DNA of 64,000 nucleotides from Nocardioides deserti (GTDB taxonomy: Bacteria; Actinomycetota; Actinomycetes; Propionibacteriales; Nocardioidaceae): the NCBI RefSeq assembly GCF_014266025.1, contig NZ_JACMYC010000002.1:248001-312000 (forward strand). The letters are read 5' to 3'. Shown here piece by piece: positions 1-7,261 of the stretch (position 1 is its first letter; every line of letters begins with the position of its first letter). The position numbers and the translations under genes are program-made. A model generated the notes under the pieces. The model was given only the letters and a program-made list of their open reading frames with translations. It was not told the DNA's origin and did no database searches.

Positions 1-15
1 TCTGTTGCGTACCTT

Positions 16-38
16 GCTGTTGAACTACGTTCAACAGC
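16..38. promoter_or_regulatory. Perfect inverted repeat next to a start codon
   Basis: GCTGTTGAAC and GTTCAACAGC form perfect 10-bp arms around a TAC spacer, ending one base before the ATG at 39. The spacing and symmetry resemble a TetR-family operator. Transcript-wise it could also be a hairpin covering the start. The gene that would make the repressor is not in the window. Confidence 0.6.
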
Positions 39-1172
39 ATGCGCCAGCGCCTCGCCACCACCCTCGTCGGGATCGTCGGACTCGCGCTCGCGGGCGCCAC
101 GACCGCCGGCCCCGCCGGCGCCGCTGAGCGCACCGAGACCGACGCCCGGACGGCGCCCGTCCGGACGGCGACGGCCCCCGCGAAGGCCGCGACGGTGGAG
201 AAGATCGCCAACCGCCCGATCGCGTTCGAGGTCGTCAACACCAACGAGACCTCCGCGCTGTGCCTGGCCGACAACCGGCCGCACGTCCTGCGCGGCCGGC
301 TCGTCGGGCCGCGCTCGAAAGTGAGCGGCTCGGCCGGTCGGCTGCGGGTCAACGTGCTGGTGCACGACGCCGGCACCGGCGCGTGGTTCTGGAACCTCCG
401 GCAGGCGCCGGCCTTCGACTACGCCACGCAGCTGGCGCGCCGCGGTGAGACGTCGCTGGTGCTCGACCGGCTCGGCTACGACCGCAGTCCGCTCGCCAAC
501 GGCCACGCCACCTGCCTCGGCGCCCAGGCCACGATGCTCCACCAGGTCGTGCAGCACCTCTACTCGGGCAACTACCGCTTCATCGACCGGGCCAACGAGG
601 ACGACCAGCCGCCGCACGCGACCCACGTCGTCGTCCACGGCCACGGGACCGGCGCGACCATCGCCCAGCTCGAGGCGGCGGAGTTCGCCGACGTCGCCGC
701 CCTGGTGCTGATGTCGGCGCCGACGGCGACGCCGACCGGCCAGGCGCTCCGCGCCGTCACCGACCAGCTCGGCCGCTGCGTCGGCGGCGACGGCTACTCG
801 GCGTACGGCGCGACGCCCGCGGAGTTCCGCTCGCTGCTCTTCGCCAGCGCGCCCGCGAAGGTACGCCGCCTGGCCACCGCCCGGCGCAACCCGACCCCGT
901 GCGGCGACGTGTCGAGCGTGCTGGCCGCGGTCGGGTCGGCCACCCTCACGTCGGGGCGCGTCGAGGCGCCGGTGCTGGTGCTGTCCGGCGGGCGCGACGC
1001 GCGCGTCCGGCGGCTGGGCCGGGCGGGCGCGGAGGCGATGTTCGGCGGCAGCGCCCGGGTCTCGACGCGGACCTTCGGCAAGGCCGGCAGCGCGCTGCCG
1101 CTCGAGGCCGGCGCGGCGGGCGTGCGGGAGACCGTGCTGCGGTTCCTCGCGGGCGTGCGACCGACCCTCTGA
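39..1172 (+). CDS. Secreted alpha/beta-hydrolase-fold protein, probably catalytically dead
   Basis: The 377-residue protein starts with a signal peptide (residues 1 to about 28, ending AGAAE) and continues as an alpha/beta hydrolase fold: LVHDAGTG near the oxyanion strand, VHGHGTGA at the nucleophile elbow, GGRDARV (Asp320), then AGSALPLE near the C-terminus. The elbow normally reads G-H-S-x-G; here the Ser position is Gly203. The position that normally carries the catalytic His (AGHALPLE-like) is Ser351. Only the Asp of the triad remains. The protein is therefore likely an exported non-enzymatic fold, or uses other residues. The ATG at 39 directly follows a perfect inverted repeat. I do not recognise a specific substrate family. 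Confidence 0.8.
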   Translation: MRQRLATTLVGIVGLALAGATTAGPAGAAERTETDARTAPVRTATAPAKAATVEKIANRPIAFEVVNTNETSALCLADNRPHVLRGRLVGPRSKVSGSAGRLRVNVLVHDAGTGAWFWNLRQAPAFDYATQLARRGETSLVLDRLGYDRSPLANGHATCLGAQATMLHQVVQHLYSGNYRFIDRANEDDQPPHATHVVVHGHGTGATIAQLEAAEFADVAALVLMSAPTATPTGQALRAVTDQLGRCVGGDGYSAYGATPAEFRSLLFASAPAKVRRLATARRNPTPCGDVSSVLAAVGSATLTSGRVEAPVLVLSGGRDARVRRLGRAGAEAMFGGSARVSTRTFGKAGSALPLEAGAAGVRETVLRFLAGVRPTL

Positions 1173-1224
1173 GCCGGTCGGGCCGGCGCCGGCCCCAGCG
1201 CCGGCCTCTGCGCCGGCCTCTGCG

Positions 1225-1629
1225 TCAGCTCCGGTCGCGCCGGCGACGCCCGAGCAGCCCGCCGCCGTAGAGCGCCCAGAGCACCAGCAGCGGCTGGAAG
1301 AACAGCCGGCCGAACCGCTTGGCGTCGGTGTCGAGCCCGAAGGCGTCGCTGCCCTCCACGTACTGCGCGATGTTGCCCGGGAAGATGACGACATAGAACG
1401 CCGCGAGCAGCGCGCCGACGAGCCGCTTGCGCCGCGGCAGGGCGACGAACGCCGCGCCGAGCCCGATCTCCACGACACCGGAGCCGAGCACGACCAGGTC
1501 GTCGTCGAGCGGGAACCAGCCCGGCACCTGCGCCTGGAACTCCTCGCGCTGCGTGGTCAGGTGCATCACCCCCGCGCCCACCATGATCGAGCCGAGGGCG
1601 ACGCGGGCGGCGGTGCGGGCGAGCGACAT
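1225..1629 (-). CDS. DoxX-like integral membrane protein
   Basis: A 134-residue hydrophobic protein with about four membrane segments and the DoxX-type layout: a first helix AARVALGSIMVGAGVMHL, a short polar loop, a second helix around VVLGSGVVEIGLGAAFV, then a basic loop PRRKR. It ends in a basic tail GRRRRDRS. DoxX relatives are small membrane proteins of uncertain role, some tied to redox stress. A TAGGCT box six bases upstream of the ATG suggests a leaderless transcript. It stands alone and converges with the hydrolase-fold gene. The function here is unknown. Confidence 0.75.
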   Translation of the reverse strand: MSLARTAARVALGSIMVGAGVMHLTTQREEFQAQVPGWFPLDDDLVVLGSGVVEIGLGAAFVALPRRKRLVGALLAAFYVVIFPGNIAQYVEGSDAFGLDTDAKRFGRLFFQPLLVLWALYGGGLLGRRRRDRS

Positions 1630-1635
1630 GCGGCG

Positions 1636-1641
1636 AGCCTA
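1636..1641 (-). promoter_or_regulatory. -10 box of the DoxX-like gene, leaderless
   Basis: On the minus strand TAGGCT is followed by six bases and then the ATG at 1629. This matches the actinobacterial leaderless layout seen many times in this window. Confidence 0.5.
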
Positions 1642-1671
1642 CTGAGCAGCTGCCGGGCCGCTGGTGGGCCG

Positions 1672-3954
1672 CTACTGGCGCAGCAGCGGCGCGAAGACCG
1701 GGGCTGCCCAGCCGCCGCCGGAGTGCCGCGGGGGCGCCGGCAGCTCGCGACCGCCGTACGCCGCGCCGCCGCGCGCGCCGTCGTACCGCAACCAGGTGCG
1801 CGCCGGTCCCTGCCCGCGGCCGGGCTCCGTCCAGTCGCAGACGCCGTTGGGAAACGCGCGCTGCAGGCGGGCCCACTGGCCGTCGGTGAACGGCAGGCGG
1901 AGGAAGTCGTAGTCGGAGCGACGCAGCGGGCGCAGCCGGCAGGCCAGGTTGTCGTTGGCGCTCGGGCCGCCGGCCTCCTGCCGCGGCGTGGAGAGTCGGG
2001 TCTGCAGGACGTCGAGCTCGCGGGTCGTGCAGATCGGGTCGAGCCCGGTGAGCAGGCAGCGGTCGGTGACGTCGGCCGGCCGGCCGGCGACGACCTTGGC
2101 CGCCAGCGGCCGCGAGGACCGGTCGCGCTCGACGCGGGCGAGCCAGCGGTCCATGGCGAGCAGCGCCTCGGTCGCCCAGGTGAGGTCGCCGATGAGCGGC
2201 ACGGCGCCGAACCACATCACCCGGTTGTCGGTGTGGCCCTGATCGGCGAGCAGCCGTTCCTCGGTCCACCAGGCGTGGCTGTAGTCGTGGGCGATGCCGG
2301 GGTCCGGGCCGCCGTGGTTGATCATCGCGACCTCGTCGAGGTGGTTGGCCTCGTTGACCAGGCCGGTGCGGTAGGCGCGGCGGATCGAGGCGGGGTCGCC
2401 GACCGTGCGGGCGTCGGTTCGGACCGAGTCGACGTCGAGCCCGCCGACGGCGGCGTTGAGGTCGACGAACTGGGCCGGCGTGATCGCGCCGGCGCGGAGC
2501 GCCGCCAGCCCGTACTGCACGCCGGCGTTGGCGAACGGGATGCCGGCGAAGCCGCGACCGACCGCCTTCTCCTGCGGCCCCCAGGCCGCGCGCGGTCGCC
2601 GGCCGAGGAGGTTGACCATGAGGTCGAGCACCGAGCAGCGGACCCCGCCGGGGTTGGTCTCGGAGTCGTAGCGGGTGCGCGGGTCGCCGGCGACGGGCGT
2701 GCGTGTGCCGGGGCAGTCGTGCTTGGGGTTCAGCGCGGACTTGAACAGCCCCTCGTCGGCCACGATCGCGTTGAGGTGGGACAGGTGCCCCTCGACCTGG
2801 GCCATCTGCGTCGGCAGCCACAGGACGCCGGGCGCCCACCGGGTCGGGTCCTCGAAGTACTGCCGCATCAGGTGGTAGTCGGCGAACTGCGCGCCCGCGG
2901 TCAGCACGTCGGGGTAGGAGCAGGTGGTGACCAGGCCCTGGTAGATGCCGGGGTAGGCGTTGGCGACGGTGTGCTGGGAGATCGAGCCGCCCGAGCAACC
3001 GGTGCCGATCGTGTAGCGGATCTCGCCGTACCGCTCGACGAGCCGCTCCTTGGCCATCATCAGCGACTCGGCGTTCATCGCGACGTTGCAGTTGTGCCCG
3101 GTGTTCGCCAGCGCGGTGGACATCACCGCGAAGCCGCGGCCGAGCGCCGTGACGTAGGACTGCTCGATGCCGGGCAGCGCCGGGATGGTGCCGGCGTAGT
3201 CCTCGAGCGGCGGGTCGTCGGGCGTGTACGACGCGCCGCACCCGCCGCCGCCGGTGACGAGCACCTTGCGGTTCCACTGGCGCTGCGGCGCCCACGCCTT
3301 CCACGCCTTGCCGGGCCGGAAGAGCGTGAGGATCGTGTAGCGGTCGCGGTCCTGGTAGCCGTCCTCGCGGCGCACGACGAACGGCACCTCGACGCCCTGG
3401 TCGGTCGTGGTGGTCGCGACGTCGGCCGGCGGGTCGGCCCGGTCGTAGGGCCGCAGGCCGGGCAGCAGCGGGTTGGCCGAGCGGTAGAGGTAGGTGTGGC
3501 GGACCGGCTCCTCGCAGCGGCGGTTCCGCGCGGTCTCCTGGCACTGGTAGTGCTTCTGCCGCGGACCGGTGAAGACCGGTCCGCCGGCCGGGTGGTTGGT
3601 GACGACCGTCGAGCCGGTCCCCCCCGCGGCGGTGGCGCGGATGGTCGTCCGGCCGGTGCGCAGGCCGGTCACGAGGCCGACGTACCGCCCGTCGCGGCGG
3701 ACGGCGAAGCGGCGCGTCACGTCCCGCTCCCCGGCGCGGACGCGGACGTCCCGGGCGCGCACCCCCTTCGGCAGCCGGACCTCGACGAGCACGTCGCCGC
3801 CGGAGACCAGGTCTGCGCGGTTCGACAGCACCTCCACCACCAGCTGCTCGGCCGGCGCGGGCTTCGGGACGGCGTCGGCGGCCGGCCGCGGCACGAGCGC
3901 GAGCAGGGGCAGGACCAGGGAGACCAGGGCGAGCACGAGCAGGCGGGACCGCAT
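1672..3954 (-). CDS. Secreted DUF6351 family protein (tannase-like hydrolase fold)
   Basis: A 760-residue exported protein. Residues 1-28 form a Sec signal peptide. The next hundred residues are beta-rich and Ig-like (VEVRLPKGVRARDVRVRAG). The large remainder matches what I know of DUF6351 proteins, with several Cys and a nucleophile-elbow-like TGCSGGS near residue 320, reminiscent of tannase or PHB-oligomer hydrolases. The motif QYGLAALRAGAITPAQFVDL and the Cys-containing C-terminal part are also typical. The substrate is not known. The gene is monocistronic and divergent from the FMN dehydrogenase at 4004, with 49 bp between the starts. Confidence 0.8.
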   Translation of the reverse strand: MRSRLLVLALVSLVLPLLALVPRPAADAVPKPAPAEQLVVEVLSNRADLVSGGDVLVEVRLPKGVRARDVRVRAGERDVTRRFAVRRDGRYVGLVTGLRTGRTTIRATAAGGTGSTVVTNHPAGGPVFTGPRQKHYQCQETARNRRCEEPVRHTYLYRSANPLLPGLRPYDRADPPADVATTTTDQGVEVPFVVRREDGYQDRDRYTILTLFRPGKAWKAWAPQRQWNRKVLVTGGGGCGASYTPDDPPLEDYAGTIPALPGIEQSYVTALGRGFAVMSTALANTGHNCNVAMNAESLMMAKERLVERYGEIRYTIGTGCSGGSISQHTVANAYPGIYQGLVTTCSYPDVLTAGAQFADYHLMRQYFEDPTRWAPGVLWLPTQMAQVEGHLSHLNAIVADEGLFKSALNPKHDCPGTRTPVAGDPRTRYDSETNPGGVRCSVLDLMVNLLGRRPRAAWGPQEKAVGRGFAGIPFANAGVQYGLAALRAGAITPAQFVDLNAAVGGLDVDSVRTDARTVGDPASIRRAYRTGLVNEANHLDEVAMINHGGPDPGIAHDYSHAWWTEERLLADQGHTDNRVMWFGAVPLIGDLTWATEALLAMDRWLARVERDRSSRPLAAKVVAGRPADVTDRCLLTGLDPICTTRELDVLQTRLSTPRQEAGGPSANDNLACRLRPLRRSDYDFLRLPFTDGQWARLQRAFPNGVCDWTEPGRGQGPARTWLRYDGARGGAAYGGRELPAPPRHSGGGWAAPVFAPLLRQ

Positions 3955-4003
3955 GCGACGTCCAACGAGGTCCGGTGAGCGACGTCACGGCAGACTGACC
4001 CCC

Positions 4004-5338
4004 GTGAGCGACACGGGAACCGCGACGGTGCAGCAGGTGGGACGGATGGCCGAGCGTGCGGTCGAGGCCGCGACGAGCGTCGGCCGCGAGGTGCAGGCGC
4101 GGATCTACCGGGAGGGCGTCTTCGGCCGGCGGCCCGTCGTCCCGGTCGAGCCGGCCGCGATCGAGGCGGCCGCGCAGCGGCGGATGAGCCCCCAGGCGTG
4201 GTCGTACGTCGCCGGCGGCGCCGGCCAGCAGCGGACCGTGCGCGCCAACACCGAGGCGTTCGACCGCCACCGGATCGTGCCGCGCATGCTGGTCGACGTC
4301 GAGGAGCGCAGCCAGTCCGTCGAGCTGTTCGGCCGGCAGCTGCCCTCGCCGTACCTCCTCGCCCCGATCGGCGTGCTCGAGATGGCCCACCGCGAGGCCG
4401 AGCACGCGGTCGCGCGGGCGGCCCGCGCGCTCGGCGTGCCGATGGTGCTGTCCACGCAGGCGTCGGTGCCGATGGAGGAGGTGGCGCGCGACCTCGGGGA
4501 CTCGCCGCGGTGGTACCAGCTCTACTGGTCCAAGGACGACGGCGTCGTCGACTCGTTCGTCCGTCGCGCCGAGGCGATCGGCAGCGACGCGCTCGTCGTC
4601 ACCCTCGACACCCACGTGCTCGGCTGGCGCACCCGCGACCTCGACCTCGCCTACCTGCCGTTCGCGCGGGCCGAGGGGATCGCGCAGTACGTCAGCGACC
4701 CGCACTTCCGCTCGCTCGCCGAGCACCGCGCCGCGAACCCGCCGGCCGTCGCCGGCCCGCAGCCCCGGCCCACCCCGGCCGCGGTCAGGGCGCTGCTCTC
4801 GATGACCCGGCACTACCCGGGCCGCTTCCTCGACAACCTGCGCTCGCCGCTGCCGCGCGCGGCGGTGGAGACGTTCCTCGACGTCTTCTCCCGCTCGTCG
4901 CTGACCTGGGACGACCTGGCCTACCTGCGCGACCGGACCTCGCTGCCGATCGTGCTCAAGGGCATCCAGGACCCGCGCGACGCCCAGCTCGCGCTCGAGC
5001 ACGGGGTCGACGGGATCGTCGTCTCCAACCACGGCGGCCGGCAGGTCGACGGCGCGATCGCCTCCCTCGACGCGCTGCCCGCGGTGGTCGACACCGTCGG
5101 CGGGCGGGTGCCGGTGCTCTTCGACAGCGGCGTGCGCAGCGGCGCGGACGCGTTCAAGGCGCTCGCCCTCGGCGCGCAGGCGGTGCTGGTCGGCCGGCCC
5201 TGGGTCTACGGCCTCGCGCTCGGCGGCGAGGACGGCGTCCGCGCGGTCATGGAGCACCTGATGGCCGAGCTCGACCTGACCATGGCGCTCAGCGGGGTCA
5301 CCGACCTCGCCGGCATCACCCGCGACCTGCTCGCCTGA
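4004..5338 (+). CDS. FMN-dependent alpha-hydroxy-acid dehydrogenase (lactate oxidase/monooxygenase-like)
   Basis: A 444-residue TIM-barrel flavoprotein that oxidises an alpha-hydroxy acid such as lactate to the keto acid. Family motifs are clear: PYLLAPIGVLEM near residue 125, QLYWSKDD near 170, VTLDTHVLGWRTRD near 203, LKGIQDPRDA near 320, the active-site SNHGGRQVDG near 341 (His and Arg of the site), and the FMN-phosphate region DSGVRSGADAFKALALGA. The length and the long loop 4 (about residues 220-290) favour the lactate 2-monooxygenase subgroup. The GTG at 4004 is chosen because the protein homology begins here and CAGACT lies seven bases upstream. The YibE/F gene follows after 13 bases. 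Confidence 0.88.
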   Translation: MSDTGTATVQQVGRMAERAVEAATSVGREVQARIYREGVFGRRPVVPVEPAAIEAAAQRRMSPQAWSYVAGGAGQQRTVRANTEAFDRHRIVPRMLVDVEERSQSVELFGRQLPSPYLLAPIGVLEMAHREAEHAVARAARALGVPMVLSTQASVPMEEVARDLGDSPRWYQLYWSKDDGVVDSFVRRAEAIGSDALVVTLDTHVLGWRTRDLDLAYLPFARAEGIAQYVSDPHFRSLAEHRAANPPAVAGPQPRPTPAAVRALLSMTRHYPGRFLDNLRSPLPRAAVETFLDVFSRSSLTWDDLAYLRDRTSLPIVLKGIQDPRDAQLALEHGVDGIVVSNHGGRQVDGAIASLDALPAVVDTVGGRVPVLFDSGVRSGADAFKALALGAQAVLVGRPWVYGLALGGEDGVRAVMEHLMAELDLTMALSGVTDLAGITRDLLA

Positions 5339-5351
5339 GCGGGCACGGGAC

Positions 5352-6554
5352 GTGGGCGGACGACACGCGGCCGGTGCGGGACACGGGGCCGGGCACAGTC
5401 ACGGGCACAGTCACGGGCACGGCGGCGGGGACGAGGTCGACGTACGCCGGGGCGCGCGGACGACGCTGCTCGGCGCGCTGGCGCTGGCGGGCATCGCGGC
5501 CCTCGTCGGGCTGGCCGTGCTGTGGCCGGACCGGTCGGCGGCGGACGACCTGCGCGAGCAGGTGTCGTTCCAGGCGCCGGGCGTGCTCCTCGTCGACGGC
5601 ACGATCCGCGAGCTCGACGGCGGACGGGTCTCGGTCACGATCGCCGAGGGGCCGGACACGGGCGCCCGGCGCACCCTCGACCTCCCGCCGGAGGTGGCGA
5701 CATCCGGCCTCGAGCCCGGGGACACCCTCCGGCTCCAGTCGCCGCCACCGGTCGACGGCGCGGACCGCACCTACGTCTACTTCGGCACCGACCGCAGCGG
5801 CCCGCTGTGGCTGCTGGCGGGCGTCTTCGTGCTGGTCGTGCTGCTGGTGGCCCGGTGGCGTGGCCTGCTGGCGCTGCTCGGGCTGGGGTTCGCCGGCCTG
5901 GTGCTGCTCGGCTTCGTGCTGCCGGCGCTGCTGACCGGCGAGCCCGGCCTCGCGGTCGGCCTGGTCGGCTCCACGCTGATCATGGTGGTGGTGCTCTACA
6001 CGACCCACGGCTTCTCGGTGCGCACCAGCGCCGCGCTGGCCGGCACCCTCGCCGGGCTCGCGGTGACCGCGCTCCTCGGACTGGTGGCCACCCGGGCGGC
6101 GCGCCTCACCGGGTTCGGCGACGAGGCGGCCGGGTTGCTGACGACGTACGTCCCCGCGCTGGACCTGCAGGACGTCTTCACCTGCGCGCTCGTCGTCGCC
6201 GGCCTCGGCGTCCTCAACGACGTCACCATCACCCAGTCCTCGGCGGTGTGGGAGCTGCGCGGCGCGGCGCCCGCGATGGGCCGGCGCCGGCTCTTCCTCA
6301 GCGGCATGCGGATCGGCCGCGACCACATCGCCTCGACGATCTACACGATCGTCTTCGCCTACGCCGGCACCGCGCTCGTGCTGCTCATGGTGCTCTCGCT
6401 CTACGGGCTGCCGCTCGGGGACCTGCTGGCCACCGAGGAGATCGGGCAGGAGGCGGTCCGCACGCTCGTGAGCAGCATCGGCCTGGTGCTGGCGGTGCCG
6501 ATCACGACCGCGATCGCGGTGTGGACGGTGCCGGGCTCGGTCGACAGGACCTGA
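5352..6554 (+). CDS. YibE/F family multispanning membrane protein
   Basis: A 400-residue integral membrane protein. The cytosolic N-terminus (residues 5-24) is a His/Gly-rich stretch (HSHGHSHGHGG) that could bind metal. One membrane helix, a soluble beta-rich domain (about residues 55-145), and then seven or so helices follow. The second half carries YibE/F features: GLGVLNDVTITQSS, the conserved GRDHIASTIYTIVFAYAGT and GQEAVRTLVSSIGLVLAVP. The family role is unproven, though transport has been suggested. It starts with GTG 13 bases after the FMN dehydrogenase, so the two are probably co-transcribed. Confidence 0.85.
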   Translation: MGGRHAAGAGHGAGHSHGHSHGHGGGDEVDVRRGARTTLLGALALAGIAALVGLAVLWPDRSAADDLREQVSFQAPGVLLVDGTIRELDGGRVSVTIAEGPDTGARRTLDLPPEVATSGLEPGDTLRLQSPPPVDGADRTYVYFGTDRSGPLWLLAGVFVLVVLLVARWRGLLALLGLGFAGLVLLGFVLPALLTGEPGLAVGLVGSTLIMVVVLYTTHGFSVRTSAALAGTLAGLAVTALLGLVATRAARLTGFGDEAAGLLTTYVPALDLQDVFTCALVVAGLGVLNDVTITQSSAVWELRGAAPAMGRRRLFLSGMRIGRDHIASTIYTIVFAYAGTALVLLMVLSLYGLPLGDLLATEEIGQEAVRTLVSSIGLVLAVPITTAIAVWTVPGSVDRT

Positions 6555-6576
6555 GCCCGGCGGGTACCGGCCGCCC

Positions 6577-7218
6577 ATGCGCCCCCGCCTGCTCCTGCTC
6601 GACGTCAACGAGACCCTGTCGGACACGGCTGCGATGGCCGGCGCCTTCGCCCGGGCAGGAGCGGCGCCGGAGCTCGCCGGCACGTGGTTCGCCTCGGTGC
6701 TGCGCGACGGGTTCGCGCTGGCCGCTGCCGGCGCCGGCGCGCCCTTCGTGGACCTGGCCCGCCACCACCTCGGCCGGCTCGCCGGCCCGGAGCGGGCCGA
6801 GCAGCTGCTCGAGGCGTTCCTCGCGCTCGACGTGCACCCGGACGTGCGAACCGGCCTGCCGCGGCTGGCGGAGGCCGGCGTCAGGGTGGCCACCCTGAGC
6901 AACGGGTCTGCGTCGGTCGCAGAGGACCTGCTGGAGCGGGCCGGGGTCCGCGAGCACGTCGAGGCGTGCCTGTCCGTCGAGGACGCCGGCGTCTGGAAGC
7001 CGCACCCGCGCAGCTACCGGTGGGCCGTCGAGCGGCTCGGCGTGGATGCCGCCGAGGCGGCCCTCGTGGCGGTTCACCCCTGGGACACCGACGGCGCGGC
7101 CCGGGCGGGGCTCGGGTCGGTCTGGGTCGACCGCACGGGCGAGCCCTACCCGCCGTACCTCCGTGCCCCCGGCCGGACCGTCACCTCGTTCGACGAGCTC
7201 GCGGAAGCGCTCGGCTGA
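6577..7218 (+). CDS. HAD-superfamily hydrolase (haloacid dehalogenase type II-like)
   Basis: A 213-residue HAD phosphatase-fold enzyme. Motif I is LLDVNETLSD (nucleophile Asp8, with Asn at the +2 position as in type II haloacid dehalogenases), motif II is TLSNGS, motif III is the Lys of WKPHP, and motif IV is HPWDTDGAARAG. An all-alpha cap lies between residues 15 and 90. Asn instead of Asp at the +2 position argues against ordinary phosphatase activity and for dehalogenase-like chemistry. It lies 22 bases downstream of the YibE/F gene and could share its transcript. The substrate is unknown. Confidence 0.82.
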   Translation: MRPRLLLLDVNETLSDTAAMAGAFARAGAAPELAGTWFASVLRDGFALAAAGAGAPFVDLARHHLGRLAGPERAEQLLEAFLALDVHPDVRTGLPRLAEAGVRVATLSNGSASVAEDLLERAGVREHVEACLSVEDAGVWKPHPRSYRWAVERLGVDAAEAALVAVHPWDTDGAARAGLGSVWVDRTGEPYPPYLRAPGRTVTSFDELAEALG

Positions 7219-7261
7219 CCGGACCGGGCTGACCGGCCGCCGGGTCTGACAGGCTGCACGC

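Noticed and set aside
1225..1629. A possible TQO-type terminal oxidase subunit (DoxD).
   Set aside because: No partner gene or diagnostic residues; only the general DoxX-like layout is supported.
794..5257. A 1487-codon open frame on the minus strand.
   Set aside because: It crosses the DoxX, DUF6351 and FMN dehydrogenase genes in other frames, is extremely Arg/Ala/Pro-rich and has no recognisable domain. High GC leaves few stops in such frames.
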